64,000 bases of DNA from Manduca sexta (Eukaryota > Arthropoda > Insecta > Lepidoptera > Sphingidae): positions 7,917,556 through 7,981,555 of the forward strand of contig NC_051116.1 of NCBI RefSeq assembly GCF_014839805.1, written 5' to 3'. The first letter of the stretch is position 1, and every line of letters begins with the position of its first letter. A program made the position numbers and the translations under genes. Shown here piece after piece: positions 49,599 through 63,300 of this stretch. Under the pieces are notes generated by a model, which searched no databases, was not told where the DNA came from, and worked only from the letters and a program-made list of their open reading frames with translations.

Positions 49599-51289
49599 GT
49601 AAGTAGAAATACATAAATGGAATTGACATTTTTTATCAATTATTCTAATATTATTTTGCGTATGGTGGTAGTAATTTTGAAATTATATAGCCGGCGATAA
49701 AAACGTAAACAGTGTTTGATAGGGGTGTTGGTCGAAATTGTTTCGAAAAAACTATATTTTCAACATTATGTAATTTTACTGGGACGAATTATTACAGAAT
49801 TTTATTTTAATAACGACTAAAATAATAAACTTACTTATAAAAGTAAGCTTCCAAGAGATTCAATAAACTACCTCACATTTATTGATCAAATTCAATAGTC
49901 AAATTATAAATATCTCAAATAGAAAATGTGTAACTCGAAGTAAAGAAATCTCGGTAATCTAATAAAAATTAACTTAACCTGAATTTATGTCAAGAACTTG
50001 TTTATTATTAAATCTTAGGTCTAGTTGCAAAGTTTAGTCACCTCTTAAACGGCATTATTCCACTCCCAAAGAACGAATTTTTTGATACAATATGATTAAT
50101 GGATTCCTCAATAAGTTAAAAATACCAAGCAGATAATCAATTGAAACGGACTTCGTTCTGTTAATGACAGATGTACAAAGAATGTTTAGAATTCAACTAT
50201 ACTTGTGGCCTGGAAGCATATCCAAGTGGCTTATTTGAGTAAAAAAGTAAGAGAACTGTTTCCAAGATCGCTTGAGCTTTTAACCCAATAGGAATAAAAT
50301 CACTTAATTGTGACAACATTTGATATCAATAAAACAATAAATTTTAATTACAATACACTTGAGTTCGATAAAAGCTTTAGCACCGTAATTAAGACCTCTT
50401 TGTGTTAAAAAAAGGTTGCATATAGTTGGTTTAAATCTATAATTAAGGGTATTCAAAGGGTCTTATTACATCTACAATGGCGAATCGGTCTTATTGCAAA
50501 TACTGACTTTCTATTCTTAGGATATCTTTGATAGCCATGTAGCAGAGTCAATAGATCCTCTACAATATGGATATCAAACCTGTTATTCAATAAAAACAAC
50601 TATAATAGCAAAAAAATTGTATGTAATTGTATGTATTGATGTAACCAGCATGAGTGATATTCTAAGTCGATTTAAATCAGTATTGCTTGGATAATGAAGT
50701 AATTATATGAAGCAAATGTAAGATCTGTTCAATATACATTTTAGTTGGCTAACATAGCTCTACATATTACATACTACTTAAATACATTCAAAGGTTTGTT
50801 CATGTAAAAGTAAATGCAAAACCTCTAAACTTAAAAAAATTACAGACAGATAAACCATGGCCTAGATTAATATAAAGGCGTGCTTGAAATCAATTGTATT
50901 AAAACAATTGGTAGTGGTGGAAGTGACCTGCCAACATGGGTGACTTGTTACGAAGTAGGTATTGCTACACCCATATATAAAATATCCATCTGGGAATAGC
51001 TCCAATTCTTCAATGATACAGCTTACCACCACTAAATAGTGTGTGTACATAAAATATTTTTGAAAAAATAAAGGGGATGAGAGAAAAAAGGACTCGGAAC
51101 CTTCATCTTTGAACACCAGCCATCAATTTTTTTCTAACTTGTCATTTCGGTCAAATGTTCAGGGAAATATTCGGAGGGGTATGAGATAGGCTGTAATAGA
51201 TCTAGCTAAAAATAAAAAAATTAAATAAGTCTATTTGCTAAAAGCATATTTTTATCACCTTGGTCTGAATGTCTGCCATTGATTCCAGA

Positions 51290-51367
51290 ATGAACAACTG
51301 TTGCTTTTTGTGCAACACCTTCACCAACTCGTTTATGAAGAATGCGATAAACATATTTGGGCATCCT
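51290..51367 (+). CDS. ZAD exon 1: start codon and first Cys pair
   Basis: It begins [20 protein letters not shown], where Cys5-x2-Cys8 is the first half of the ZAD zinc site. The exon starts at 51289 after GATTCCAG, one base before the ATG, and ends in phase 0 at GTAAGT. Confidence 0.9.
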
Positions 51368-54300
51368 GTAAGTATCCTTCATATTCCAAACCAGGGTTTC
51401 TCAAAGTGAGGTATGCGAGCTCCTAGGGGTTCACCATTCAACGGAAAGGGGTTTGTGATAAGATTTACATAATGGTTTGATGACCATAAAGGGGGGGCGG
51501 GCTGGGGTTAATACATACATTAGTAAGTTAAGAGGTTTGCTGTCATCTGGAAACTTTTACAGGGTTTGTGCAGCCAAAAGTTTGAAAAACCCTGTTCTAG
51601 ACTTCTTCCTTTAATTTTAAAAGGACTGCTTCAGGGAATGTTATATATAGAAACATAAATTTTAAAAGCTAGAACATACGTAGCACAAATAGGATTTTGC
51701 AGATATACTTGTATTTTGATATGAAAACACTTGATTGAGTATTAATGCAGGACTAAAAATTTATAATGTGGGAGTGTGATCAATTTGGTGATTATTCAAT
51801 TTGTTTGTTAACATTGTAACTGATCAATATCAAAGCATAATCAATTTATTTTGCGTAAAACCTGGTATAAATTGAAATGTTTAATATATAACATGTACAG
51901 AATATTTCACCGTGTCAAGAGAATGCAACCTTTTATAAACATCCTTTCAATTAGAGTAGATAATCACACAAATTATTTTTAAAAGTTATTTTTGTTGTTA
52001 TTCTTTATTCCTGTAATCAGTCTATTATGTTATTTATATCTATATTGATTTCATATAAATAACCCAATAACACATACCACTGCACTATTGAATGAAAACA
52101 ACTGCTTTCTTTAATCTGAATATAACACATTTTTTAAATTTATATCAACCTAGTTCATTAACCAATTTAAACTTTTTCTGCTATTCTATTTGTGATAACA
52201 TAATTTAAAATAATATACATTCCAAATTAATCAATAATTCTTAACAAATCTTTTATGAATTATTTTTCAGAACACTTTACCATCGGGAAAAACTTTGTTA
52301 GAAGTGGTCAGTGAAATTATAGACAAACCATTAAAAGAAGATGCCGTGCATTCGAAGCTTCTGTGTACGAAATGTTTCAAGTCGGTCTTTGAATATGATA
52401 ATACGGCTGTTGAGTGAGTATCAATATACAGGATGTTCGAAAATAGCGTTACTACCAAAAAATAGTACAGGATGTTCAAAAAAATGGGGATATTAAAAAA
52501 AATACAGAATGTTCAAAAATGGGGGTATTTAAAAACATGTAAGATAGTAACGGCAAATTAATCACTTGTTATTTCAATGAAATGTTTGATGCTTTCTAAC
52601 AGAAATTTTGTTTTAATACTGCGTAACACGCAGTATGTAAACAAATTTTCTTAATCTAGAATTTAAACCGCAATTTTTACTCAGAAAAATAATATAGTAC
52701 AACATTCAAAAGAACAATAAATCAAATTTAACCTCTTTTTCATGGTGTCTATTATATTTTTTTTAATTAAAAGTCATGCAAAGGTGTTATTCTGTTTTTA
52801 AGAGATTTTTTGACTATAGCATACTAATGTGTGAATATTTCGCTTTCCAGTCTGCGAGCGATGAAAATGGCCATGGTTAATCAATTCAAAATCTCCTTAT
52901 CAAAAAGCAATTTGAATTATGACACATATGAGGCTGATATTAAATCAAAAGTGCCCGTGAAAAGTTGTAACAGCGATAAGAAAATGGGCAAAATTGTGTT
53001 ACCCGCGTCCAAACTCCAGCCTTTGACGCCGGATTTATTGTTGAAAGTGAGCAAATTGGCCGCCGCTACTAAATCTAATTTCGTTTTGGATCAGAATAAG
53101 GTAAATTCTTTGTGAATTTATCGTTCGCTTTAACGGTGAAGGAAAACATCGTGAGGAAACCTGCACATCTGAGAAGTTCTCTATAGGAATTTCGAAGGTG
53201 TGTGAAGTCTACCAATCCGCACTGGTCCAGCGTGGTGGACTAAGGCCTAATCCCTCTCAGTAGTAGATGAGGCCCGTGCTCAGCAGTGGGCAAGTATATA
53301 ATACAGGGCTGATATTATTATTACTCGTAAACTTTAACAAAATATACTAGTAAATAATTCAAAAATAAATAGACAAAATAGGGTTTCCTTTTTGTATCGT
53401 ACTGTTATCATCTCTTGTTAGTCGATATTCTATTGGGCCCCACTTCACTTACTTTGCCGTGGTCTTACAAAACAAAACTTTTTGCAGAATTTGTACATAA
53501 ATCTCACGAAGTTCCCTTCTCCGTAAACGACAATTGATAAAGAATAAACATAAGTTTGTAAAATCCAGAGCCGTGTGCTTTGGATTTTGCAACGGACATG
53601 ACTTCAGTAAACCGTACCACTCCCAACCAGGTTATTCATCATTAAAATAATTCTCTATTCCAGAGTCCTCCAGTAATAACGATAAACAACACGATGATTT
53701 CCCAACAAGAAACAACACAGTCCCAGAAGACGGACATACTCACAACACTAGCCAACTCGCTCAACGAGAATGTAATCACTTCTTCCAGCAGTGATATGAA
53801 GACTTTGAGCTTTAACTCGTTGACTAAAGAACTATTGTCGAACGATGTGGATTTGGAGAAGGATGTCAATGATGATGATGATACTATGGAGATTGATGAA
53901 GGTAATTATTTTAATTCACTGTTTAAGTTATTGGTGGTGGTGGTTGGTGGAGGTGGTAGTGGTTTATTTTACTGGTGGTAGGTCTCTCATATGTGAGTGT
54001 CCGCCTCGGTAAGTACCACCGCAATGTCTATTTCTGCCTCCTAGCAACAGTGTGTAGTTACTGTTGTGTTCCGGTATGAAGGACATTGTAGCCAGAGTAA
54101 CTACTGGGGCCTTATTCTCTATCTTGCACGTTATTTTAACAGTGCGTAACAAGCACGTAACACAGCGCGTCATGTTTATTACTATAGAAATTTGGCTTAC
54201 AGAATACCATTCCACGCACATTTCTCGAAGATAACATGACACGACCGCGTTACGCGTTTACAATATCATACAGAATAAGGGCCCTGGACATAATAAGACT

Positions 54301-57300
54301 TAACATCTCATGTCTCAGGATGGCGAGCGCAAGGGAATACCAAATAATACTTTGTAATTCAAGGTGCTGGATATGTTTCTACTGTTTATGGGCGGTCATA
54401 TCGCTGATCAGCAGGCGAAGGGCAAGCTCGTCTCGTTATACAAAGCAAAAAAAAAATCGTTCTATAACCCGCCATAATGGCCCACGTAAGTGTGTCGCGT
54501 TCCAGGATCAGCCTGTGTATATCCGGAAACAGGCTGGCATAATAGTGTCAACTGCTGAGGGATAATCTTCTTTCGACAGTCGATGGTCATATGGACCCTA
54601 CTCCATACACAAACGACACGTACCACGTATAAATACAAAAAGTATGATATTTATTACAGATTGCGCATTATCAGTTGTTCCTGTGACGTCATCCAATGGC
54701 GATCTAGTCCTAGAAGTACAGGGTGTCAAGGTAAAGCATCATTCATTAGCTTTAAAAGTATTTTTTATATAATTTTTTTCCCTGTTTCGAATATAGTGTC
54801 CGTCTGTTATATAGACGCGAAGAACTACTTAATAAAATTATAGTTTAAATCTACTTTACAGTCTGACCAGGAAAATAAAAAACCTCATCATGTAATATAT
54901 AAAACTATTTCTAACATCGACAAAATAACATTAAAACGATATAACAAAAGAGGCTCCATCAAAACAGGTTTTTTATTTTACCGGTCAAACTATCATATGT
55001 AATAATTTATTAAATACTATATTAAATACTAGAATTATATACTATATAAAAACACCATAAAGTTAGCGGAGGTGTATTGCATGTTTAACAACAACATATT
55101 TGTTGTTTATAATATTAGTTACACCTTTACAAAATGATACCTATTTCGCAAACCACCCTGTATATTCTCGGCATCTTTAACAATGCAATATATTTGTTGT
55201 TTACGATATTAGTTACTTACATCTTTACAAAATGATACCTGTTTCACAAACCACCCTGTATATTCACGGCATCTTTAACAATGCAATATATTTGTTGTTT
55301 AGGATATTAGTAACATCATTACAAAATGATACCTGTTTAACAAACCACCCTGTATATCCGCAGCGGCCGTCGAAGTCATCGGACTCGCAGTTGATAGACG
55401 TCAGCGTGTTGCAGTCGCTGGACAGCGGCAGCAGCGGCGGCGACGACGACAAGTACATACTGGGCAAGCTGCAGATCATGAACGATGGTGATGACGATGA
55501 TGAGCGTGAGTAGATGGTCTATGATGATAAGGAGCCGTCCAAGTATTACGTAACGCAATTTTTGAAGAATTTTGATCCCCCTATCCCTCCATGTAACACG
55601 CCGTAACGTGAATCTGTACGTCTCCGCCGCCCCTGCAAAAGTTATGTTACTCTAAAGTGACAATTTTTTTAGAATATTCACCATTATTACACGCAAAATA
55701 CTGGAAAATCGCTAACACACCTTTGTTATTGTTTTGAAATAAAAAAAATGTTACATAACGCTTTGTACGAGATCCCCCTCCCGTAACGCATCGTACCGTT
55801 TTAGGAGATCCCCCATCCCTCCGAATTTCGTTACATAATACTTGAACGGCTCCTAAGGGTTGTAGCTCCATCTGTGTGGTAAACCTTCTAATTAGTTTTC
55901 CGACGACTGCCACGAATCGACAATTTTGAAATAGGTCATTATTTTATTAAGAATGCATTATATTGCAGATACAATAGTCCTGGACGGTGATAATGGTTCG
56001 ATCCTGCGCATGGTCAGCGGGCAGCGGCTCGTGTTGGACGGCGGCGAGCTGGCGCTGGTGCCCGACCACCAGTCCGCCACCGACCACCACCCCGACCACG
56101 ACCAGGGCGACAGTCAAGGTATTACTGGACTACCACACCCTCACACCCACCATCATAACTGTAAGCCAGTATCAGCAGTGGCATGTAGTGTTGGATTAAT
56201 TAGCATTAATTGTTAGCGTGCTAAATTATATTTAGCTTTCACAAATTTGCGAAATGTAATTCGTAAATTATAATTTACACAATTTTTATTCATGTCATAT
56301 TAGCAATTAGCATTAGCATGCTAGCAGTGAATTGTTGAGCCATCTCTCGATAAAAGTGGAGAGGTGGTAGTAACCGAGTACAAAATCTGTTTTTTATACC
56401 ATTTACCTCTAACAATGTTGCGTATAATGATCCTATATTAAGCATGTGTAGAGCACATAATGATATCAGTAAAGTCCTAGATATTTTCTCACTAAGTCTA
56501 AATAGTTATATAAAAAAGATCTAACTAGAGTGATTGTATAGTAGTTGTTTAATTTTGTGTTTCGTATTGTAATGATGTGCGTAACTTTTATCGGAGTTTG
56601 AATTTACATATATACATATCATATATATCATATCATCACGCATTTTATCCCCGAAGGGGTATGCAGAGGCGCAACTAGGGCACCCACTTTTCGCCAAGTA
56701 TGTTCCGTCCCATGATGTGATAGGGGGCGAGCCTATCGCCATATCGGGCACAAATTCCAGACTCCGGGCTGATACTGAGCAGAAAAACCCAAATATCACT
56801 TTGCCCGACCCGGGATTCGAACCCAGGACCTCAGAGCGCTATTGTACCGGACGTGCAATACAACTACGCCACCGAGGCAGTCCGAGTTTGAATTTAGCAC
56901 TGTTAAAACTACATATCCTTTACTATTATTTTTTTGTATTACAATTTATACTCTGTAGCTATGTCTAAATAAAATAAAATAAACACATGAAAATTAGCAT
57001 GCTAATGAATAATGCTATTGCTAATTAATCCAACACTTCGTGAAATTTCGAAATAGCTTTAATTGCCATCACTAGTGGCACGTATTTTTCACAGGCTTTT
57101 ATTGATCGTATGTTAGTATGTTTGTGTGTAATTGGAATCTTTGAAGACAATTTAGACGTACTTTAAGATGTCGCATTAATATGAAAATTTGCATACTTAT
57201 CAAGGACCGATGACACAACACAATATACAAAATAAAAAATATATTTGAATAAGAATAGTGTTAATAAAAAAAAAATGTATTCATACTGTAAATAAATAAT

Positions 57301-60300
57301 AATTTAAAAAAAGTACTTAGACATTAAGATAATTGCTGATACCTGTATTCTGTAACACCCTGTATAATAGAAAAAAATTTACGAGAAAATTTCAAATGTT
57401 TTTATTAAAATTCCAGACTCGAATGACGAGCCTCAGATAGAGCTACAAGTGTCCGGAGATGAAGAAACGGCGAATGCCATTATAGCGGCGGCGCAGGAGC
57501 AAGGTACGTCTATATATTTAAGAAGGTTGCCTTTTATCTGAATTATTTGACTACCCTACTTTACTGGCAACTGATGTGAACCGGAGCGTTTTGACAACGA
57601 CTTTAATGGACATCAAATAAAGTCTATTTTTGTTAAGCAATTTTTTTGGACACCCTTAAGTTTATTAGCCTAACAAGGGTTGGCGCAGACTTATACAAAC
57701 ACAATGGACTTTTGGGTGAGTTCTTTAGGTGCAACTCTTGAAAATTAAATAACCTGAAGGCAACCTACTAATGGGTTACGGACCTCGGCTCAGGACGGTC
57801 ACTGGGAGAGGATGAGATATCTACTATTAGGGACTATTTCTAATACTCTCTTTCTCTGTGTAGTCGGTCCCTCATGACTGAGGATCGTGGTCATCGCTGG
57901 ATGTACCGCATTTAGAGCGGATTATTTGTCTCCACCGGTTTCTGTTCATTGCATCTTCAACTAGTTTATAGAACTTGGTGGCAGACGAGTCTAATCTGTT
58001 TTTTTATACGGAAATAGGACGAAAATCTGGAGAGACTTTCATCGTTGGCAATACCGAAGGCAAACGTTCTCGAGGCCGAGCACCAACTCGATGGACACAC
58101 TAGATTTGTAATACAATGCGCATTGAAGTGTTGTCTGGTTTTGCATGATTATTATTTCAAATTACCCAATGCTCCAATATGTAATATTAAGTTTTTTTTT
58201 GTTTAAATGACGAGACGAGCTCTCCGTTCGCGTGATGATAAGCGATACGACCGCCCATAAACAGTAGAAATACCAACACCTTGAATTACAAAGTATTCTT
58301 TGGTATTCCACTGCGCTCGCCATGAGACATGAGATGTCTTATGTCCAATAGTTACACTGGCTACAAAAATCACGTTAATTATACTGAAATTTAATAAAAA
58401 ATATATGTGCTGTTGATTTCAGGTTGCGCGTTCATAAAAGTGGAATCGGGCGAGATGTACCGCGTGAAGTCGGTGCAGAGCAAGAATGAGAACACGAGCA
58501 GCAGGGCGGCCCTCAGCATGGTCGAGAGGGTCGACGGCAAGTTCCGCTGTCTGCTGTGCGAGAATAAGAACCACGGTGGGTACCCACCACTACCACTACC
58601 CAGCGCTGTGTTCAGTGGGGTACCTACATAACCAAGAGGCTAGGTGCAAGATATCAGTGGTATAGCTAAGGGCTAGGTATAAAAAAACATGGTGACCTTG
58701 ACCCAGTGGCCTAGGTGCTAAAAACATGGGGACTCCCGCTCAGTGGCCATTTGTAGTGTGCAGTGTGTATTTAGCCGGTGGTATTATATTCTTTATCTGC
58801 CCGGATAGCGATCTACAAAGTGTTAAAACCCGCCGTAGTCCACGTAAGTGTCGCGTTCCGGGATCAGCCTGTGTATATCCGTTTCCAATCGGCGTAATTG
58901 TGTCGATTGCGGAGGGGTCATCTCTCGTCAGTCGATATTCTATTGGATCCTCCACTTACCATAAGGTGCAATGTATAAAAAAATATATATAAGTAGTCAT
59001 GAAAGTCATGTAATAGTATAATAAGGGTAATAGAACAAAGTATATGACCATCAATACGTCTCTATATACATAACATTATAATTTAAACCAATGTGATGAC
59101 CTGGGTGGGAAGAAAAAAGGTCCCTAGTTAAACTTTTTGGCAGAGATGCTTTATTAGTACTCATACGGTGGAGATCTAAAAAATAAAGTTGAACTAAGAA
59201 ACTGGTTATGGTCTGGAGGACCTCTAGTCTCAAGCGTTAATACATTGTACCTAAGGTCAACAATGACATGGTCTGAAGGGCCTATGATCTCTAGGGTTAA
59301 TACACTATACCCTCTAGCCTCCTGTAGCTACGCCCCTGCCTATGTTTAGTCCCATTGTTGGGCACTGGTGTAAATTACTGAGTGTATATTTGCCTGTGTG
59401 ATATTGAGATGATTGTTCACAAAATAAGATATTTATTGTGTACTTTTCTTTGTTATAATGTCGAATTAATTCAAAACTCATAAACAGGCCTGTATTATTT
59501 TAATTTCAGAAGTCATATAGACCTCATGTCTACAATTTACATAGTATTTAAATTCGTTGATAAGATTTTCACAGGTGCATACTCGTGCATATACATTATT
59601 ATGTTAATTCAGCACACACACTTCCGTATGCCTTAGTATTTACATTCTATGAAAACCTTTTGACACGTGCAAATCCGCGAACAGTACATAATTCTAACAT
59701 ACAATTGTTGCAGGTACGTTGGGCAGCGCTACCCCAGCGGTGGGCGAGGCGGAGTGGATGATGCGCCACCTGCGCCACCTGCACGACGCGCGTCTCTACA
59801 TCTGCCGCCTCTGTGGCGACACCTACCGTCGCCGCGCAGACTACACCTCACACATGGGTACGTATAGACAAAACAACGGGAAAACTAATTACTTTTCCCG
59901 TGGATTTAATCAATTGATTAAATCCATGGATTTTAGTATTCCTTACCGAACTGAAGCTCACCGATGTCAAAATGACTGGCACTGCTGATCCTGACTTACA
60001 GGAGTGTGTGAGGACCGAAAAGTCTCCCATAGATTGTTCAGGTTGTCAAAAATTGCTTAGCAAAAATATACTATACTAACTTTTGCCTGCGGCTCCGCCC
60101 GCGTTATAAAGTTTTTCAGGCTAAAGTTTTCCGTTATAAAAGTAGTAGTTTCCCGGGAGCCTATGTTCTTCCCGGGGTCTCAAACTGTCTCCATACCAAA
60201 TTTCATCTTAATACGTTTGGTAGTTTTTGAGTTTAACACGTTCAGACAGACAGATGCAGCGGGGGACTTTGTTTTATAATATATTTTTTAGAACTTTTTA

Positions 60301-63300
60301 AGTGGAACAATCCCGTCGTACATGATTGTTGCATAACTTTACCCGTTTACGCAGCGCAGGCAACGGAAGCTCTCAAAACTAATAATTTTCCCCGTTTTTG
60401 CAACATGTTTCATTACTGCTCCGCTCCTATTGGTCATAGCGTGATGATATATAGCCTATAGCACTTCACGAACAAAGGGCTATCCAACGCAAAAAGAATT
60501 TTTCGGTTTGGACCGGTAGTTCCTGAGATTAACGCGTTCAAACAAACAAACAAACTCTTCAGCTTTATATAATAGTATAGATTATAATGTTCTTAAATGT
60601 CGCTTTCAAAGGGCTTCGTCAGCCGCTTATCGCTTGACAGTCAAGTCATGCGTAAGGCAATTTTTTTGGATCGAAAAATTTTAACTAATTCAAAATATGC
60701 AGAAAATACATAATATTTCAAATATGTGCCTAATTAAATTTGACAAAATACTCTTATAATGCACACCCTGTATAACGCAATCTTCATTACAGCTGTGCAC
60801 TCGAAGAAGTTGGGCGTGGGGCCGACCCCCCGTGCCGCCCGCGGGGATGAGGCGCGGATCCACACCTGCCGCTCCTGCGGGAAGACCTTCGCGTCCAAGT
60901 ACACGCTCATTGCACACCAGAAGACGCATTCAGTGAGTATACTCATCAGGACTCATTGGTCCATTCCTGATTATTCCCGATTATTTGATATTGTAAGCGG
61001 TATTAGGCTGTTGAGATAGCGTGAGGTATGTGCTGTAAAAAAAAAAAAAACAAAAAATTATCTTCGACACAAAACAACCCTTAATTAACTTTTCAATGAT
61101 ACTTTACTTTATAAAAAGTTCGAAATAAAAATTTGGAGTAGAAATTGTGAGATACATAAAAATCTATTTCAAACATTTTATTTTTATTTAATCCAATATC
61201 GAATCTATCGAATTGCAACTTTTAAATGTAAAAAAAAAAACCTATATTTTTTATTGTCTTTTCTCATAATTCCCTGCAAAACGTCAGAGATCTATTGTTT
61301 CTGAAGAGCTCACACGAATTTAAAATTAAGACCAGGATCTCCCAAACCTTTGTTGATATTCTGTGTAGTTTATATTTGTAACACCCTTATTATTACCACA
61401 TACCTTCTCGAATGATAAAAATACTTTTTATTTTTCAGGATCGACCACGACCCTACAAATGTAAACAGTGTTCGAAATCTTTTCTCACGCAACAGAATCT
61501 GAACCAGCACGAGAAGACGCATTCAGGGATCAAGGATTTCATCTGTAACATATGCAGTAAGTTGAAATGATCGTTTTGTAATTTAAATGTAAAAATAATA
61601 TTATGAAGTACCTATTTAATTTCATTGTCTGAAAACAATTAAGAAATAACAAATAATGATTTTGTTTTTATTGGTAATAAAAGAAATAGAAGGAAAATAT
61701 ATTTTAGCAGTATAAAGAAAATTGTAAATAAGTGATATTTAATAAAAAAAAACTGTTTACAGACAAGGCATTCAGCACGCAGCACAACCTGGAGGTGCAC
61801 GGCGTCGTGCACTCCGGCGCGCGGCCCTTCGCCTGCGGCGCCTGCGGCAAGGGCTTCGCGCGACGCGCCGAGCTGCGCGACCATCTGCGCACGCACACCG
61901 GTACACGCATGCACACACGCACACACACGCACGCACGCACACACGCGCGCCGCGCCGAGCTGCGCGACCATCTGCGCACGCACACCGGTACACGCATGCA
62001 CACACGCACACACACGCACGCACGCACACACGCGCGCCGCGCCGAGCTGCGCGACCATCTGCGCACGCACACCGGTACACGCATGCACACACGCACACAC
62101 ACGCACGCACGCACACACGCGCGCCGCGCCGAGCTGCGCGACCATCTGCGCACGCACACCGGTACACGCATGCACACACGCACACACACGCACGCACGCA
62201 CACACGCGCGCCGCGCCGAGCTGCGCGACCATCTGCGCACGCACACCGGTACACGCATGCACACACGCACACACACGCACGCACGCACACACGCGCGCGC
62301 CGCGCCGAGCTGCGCGACCATCTGCGCACGCACACCGGTACACGCATGCACACACGCACACACACACGCACGCACGCACACACGCGCGCCGCGCCGAGCT
62401 GCGCGACCATCTGCGCACGCACACCGGTACACGCATGCACACACGCACACACACGCACGCACGCACACACGCGCGCCGCGCCGAGCTGCGCGACCATCTG
62501 CGCACGCACACCGGTACACGCATGCACACACGCACACACACACGCACGCACGCACACACGCGCGCCGCGCCGAGCTGCGCGACCATCTGCGCACGCACAC
62601 CGGTACACGCATGCACACACGCACACACACGCACGCACGCACACACGCGCGCCGCGCCGAGCTGCGCGACCATCTGCGCACGCACACCGGTACACGCATG
62701 CACACCGGTACACGCATGCACACACGCACACACACGCACGCACGCACACACGCGCGCCGCGCCGAGCTGCGCGACCATCTGCGCACGCACACCGGTACAC
62801 GCATGCACACACGCACACACACGCACGCACGCACACACGCGCGCCGCGCCGAGCTGCGCGACCATCTGCGCACGCACACCGGTACACGCATGCACACACG
62901 CACACACACGCACGCACGCACACACGCGCGCTGCGCCGAGCTGCGCGACCATCTGCGCACGCACACCGGTACACGCATGCACACCGGTACACGCATGCAC
63001 ACACGCACACACACGCACGCACGCACACACGCGCGCCGCGCCGAGCTGCGCGACCATCTGCGCACGCACACCGGTACACGCATGCACACACGCACACACA
63101 CGCACGCACGCACACACGCGCGCCGCGCCGAGCTGCGCGACCATCTGCGCACGCACACCGGTACACGCATGCACACACGCACACACACGCACGCACGCAC
63201 ACACGCGCGCCGCGCCGAGCTGCGCGACCATCTGCGCACGCACACCGGTACACGCATGCACACACGCACACACACGCACGCACGCACACACGCGCGCCGC

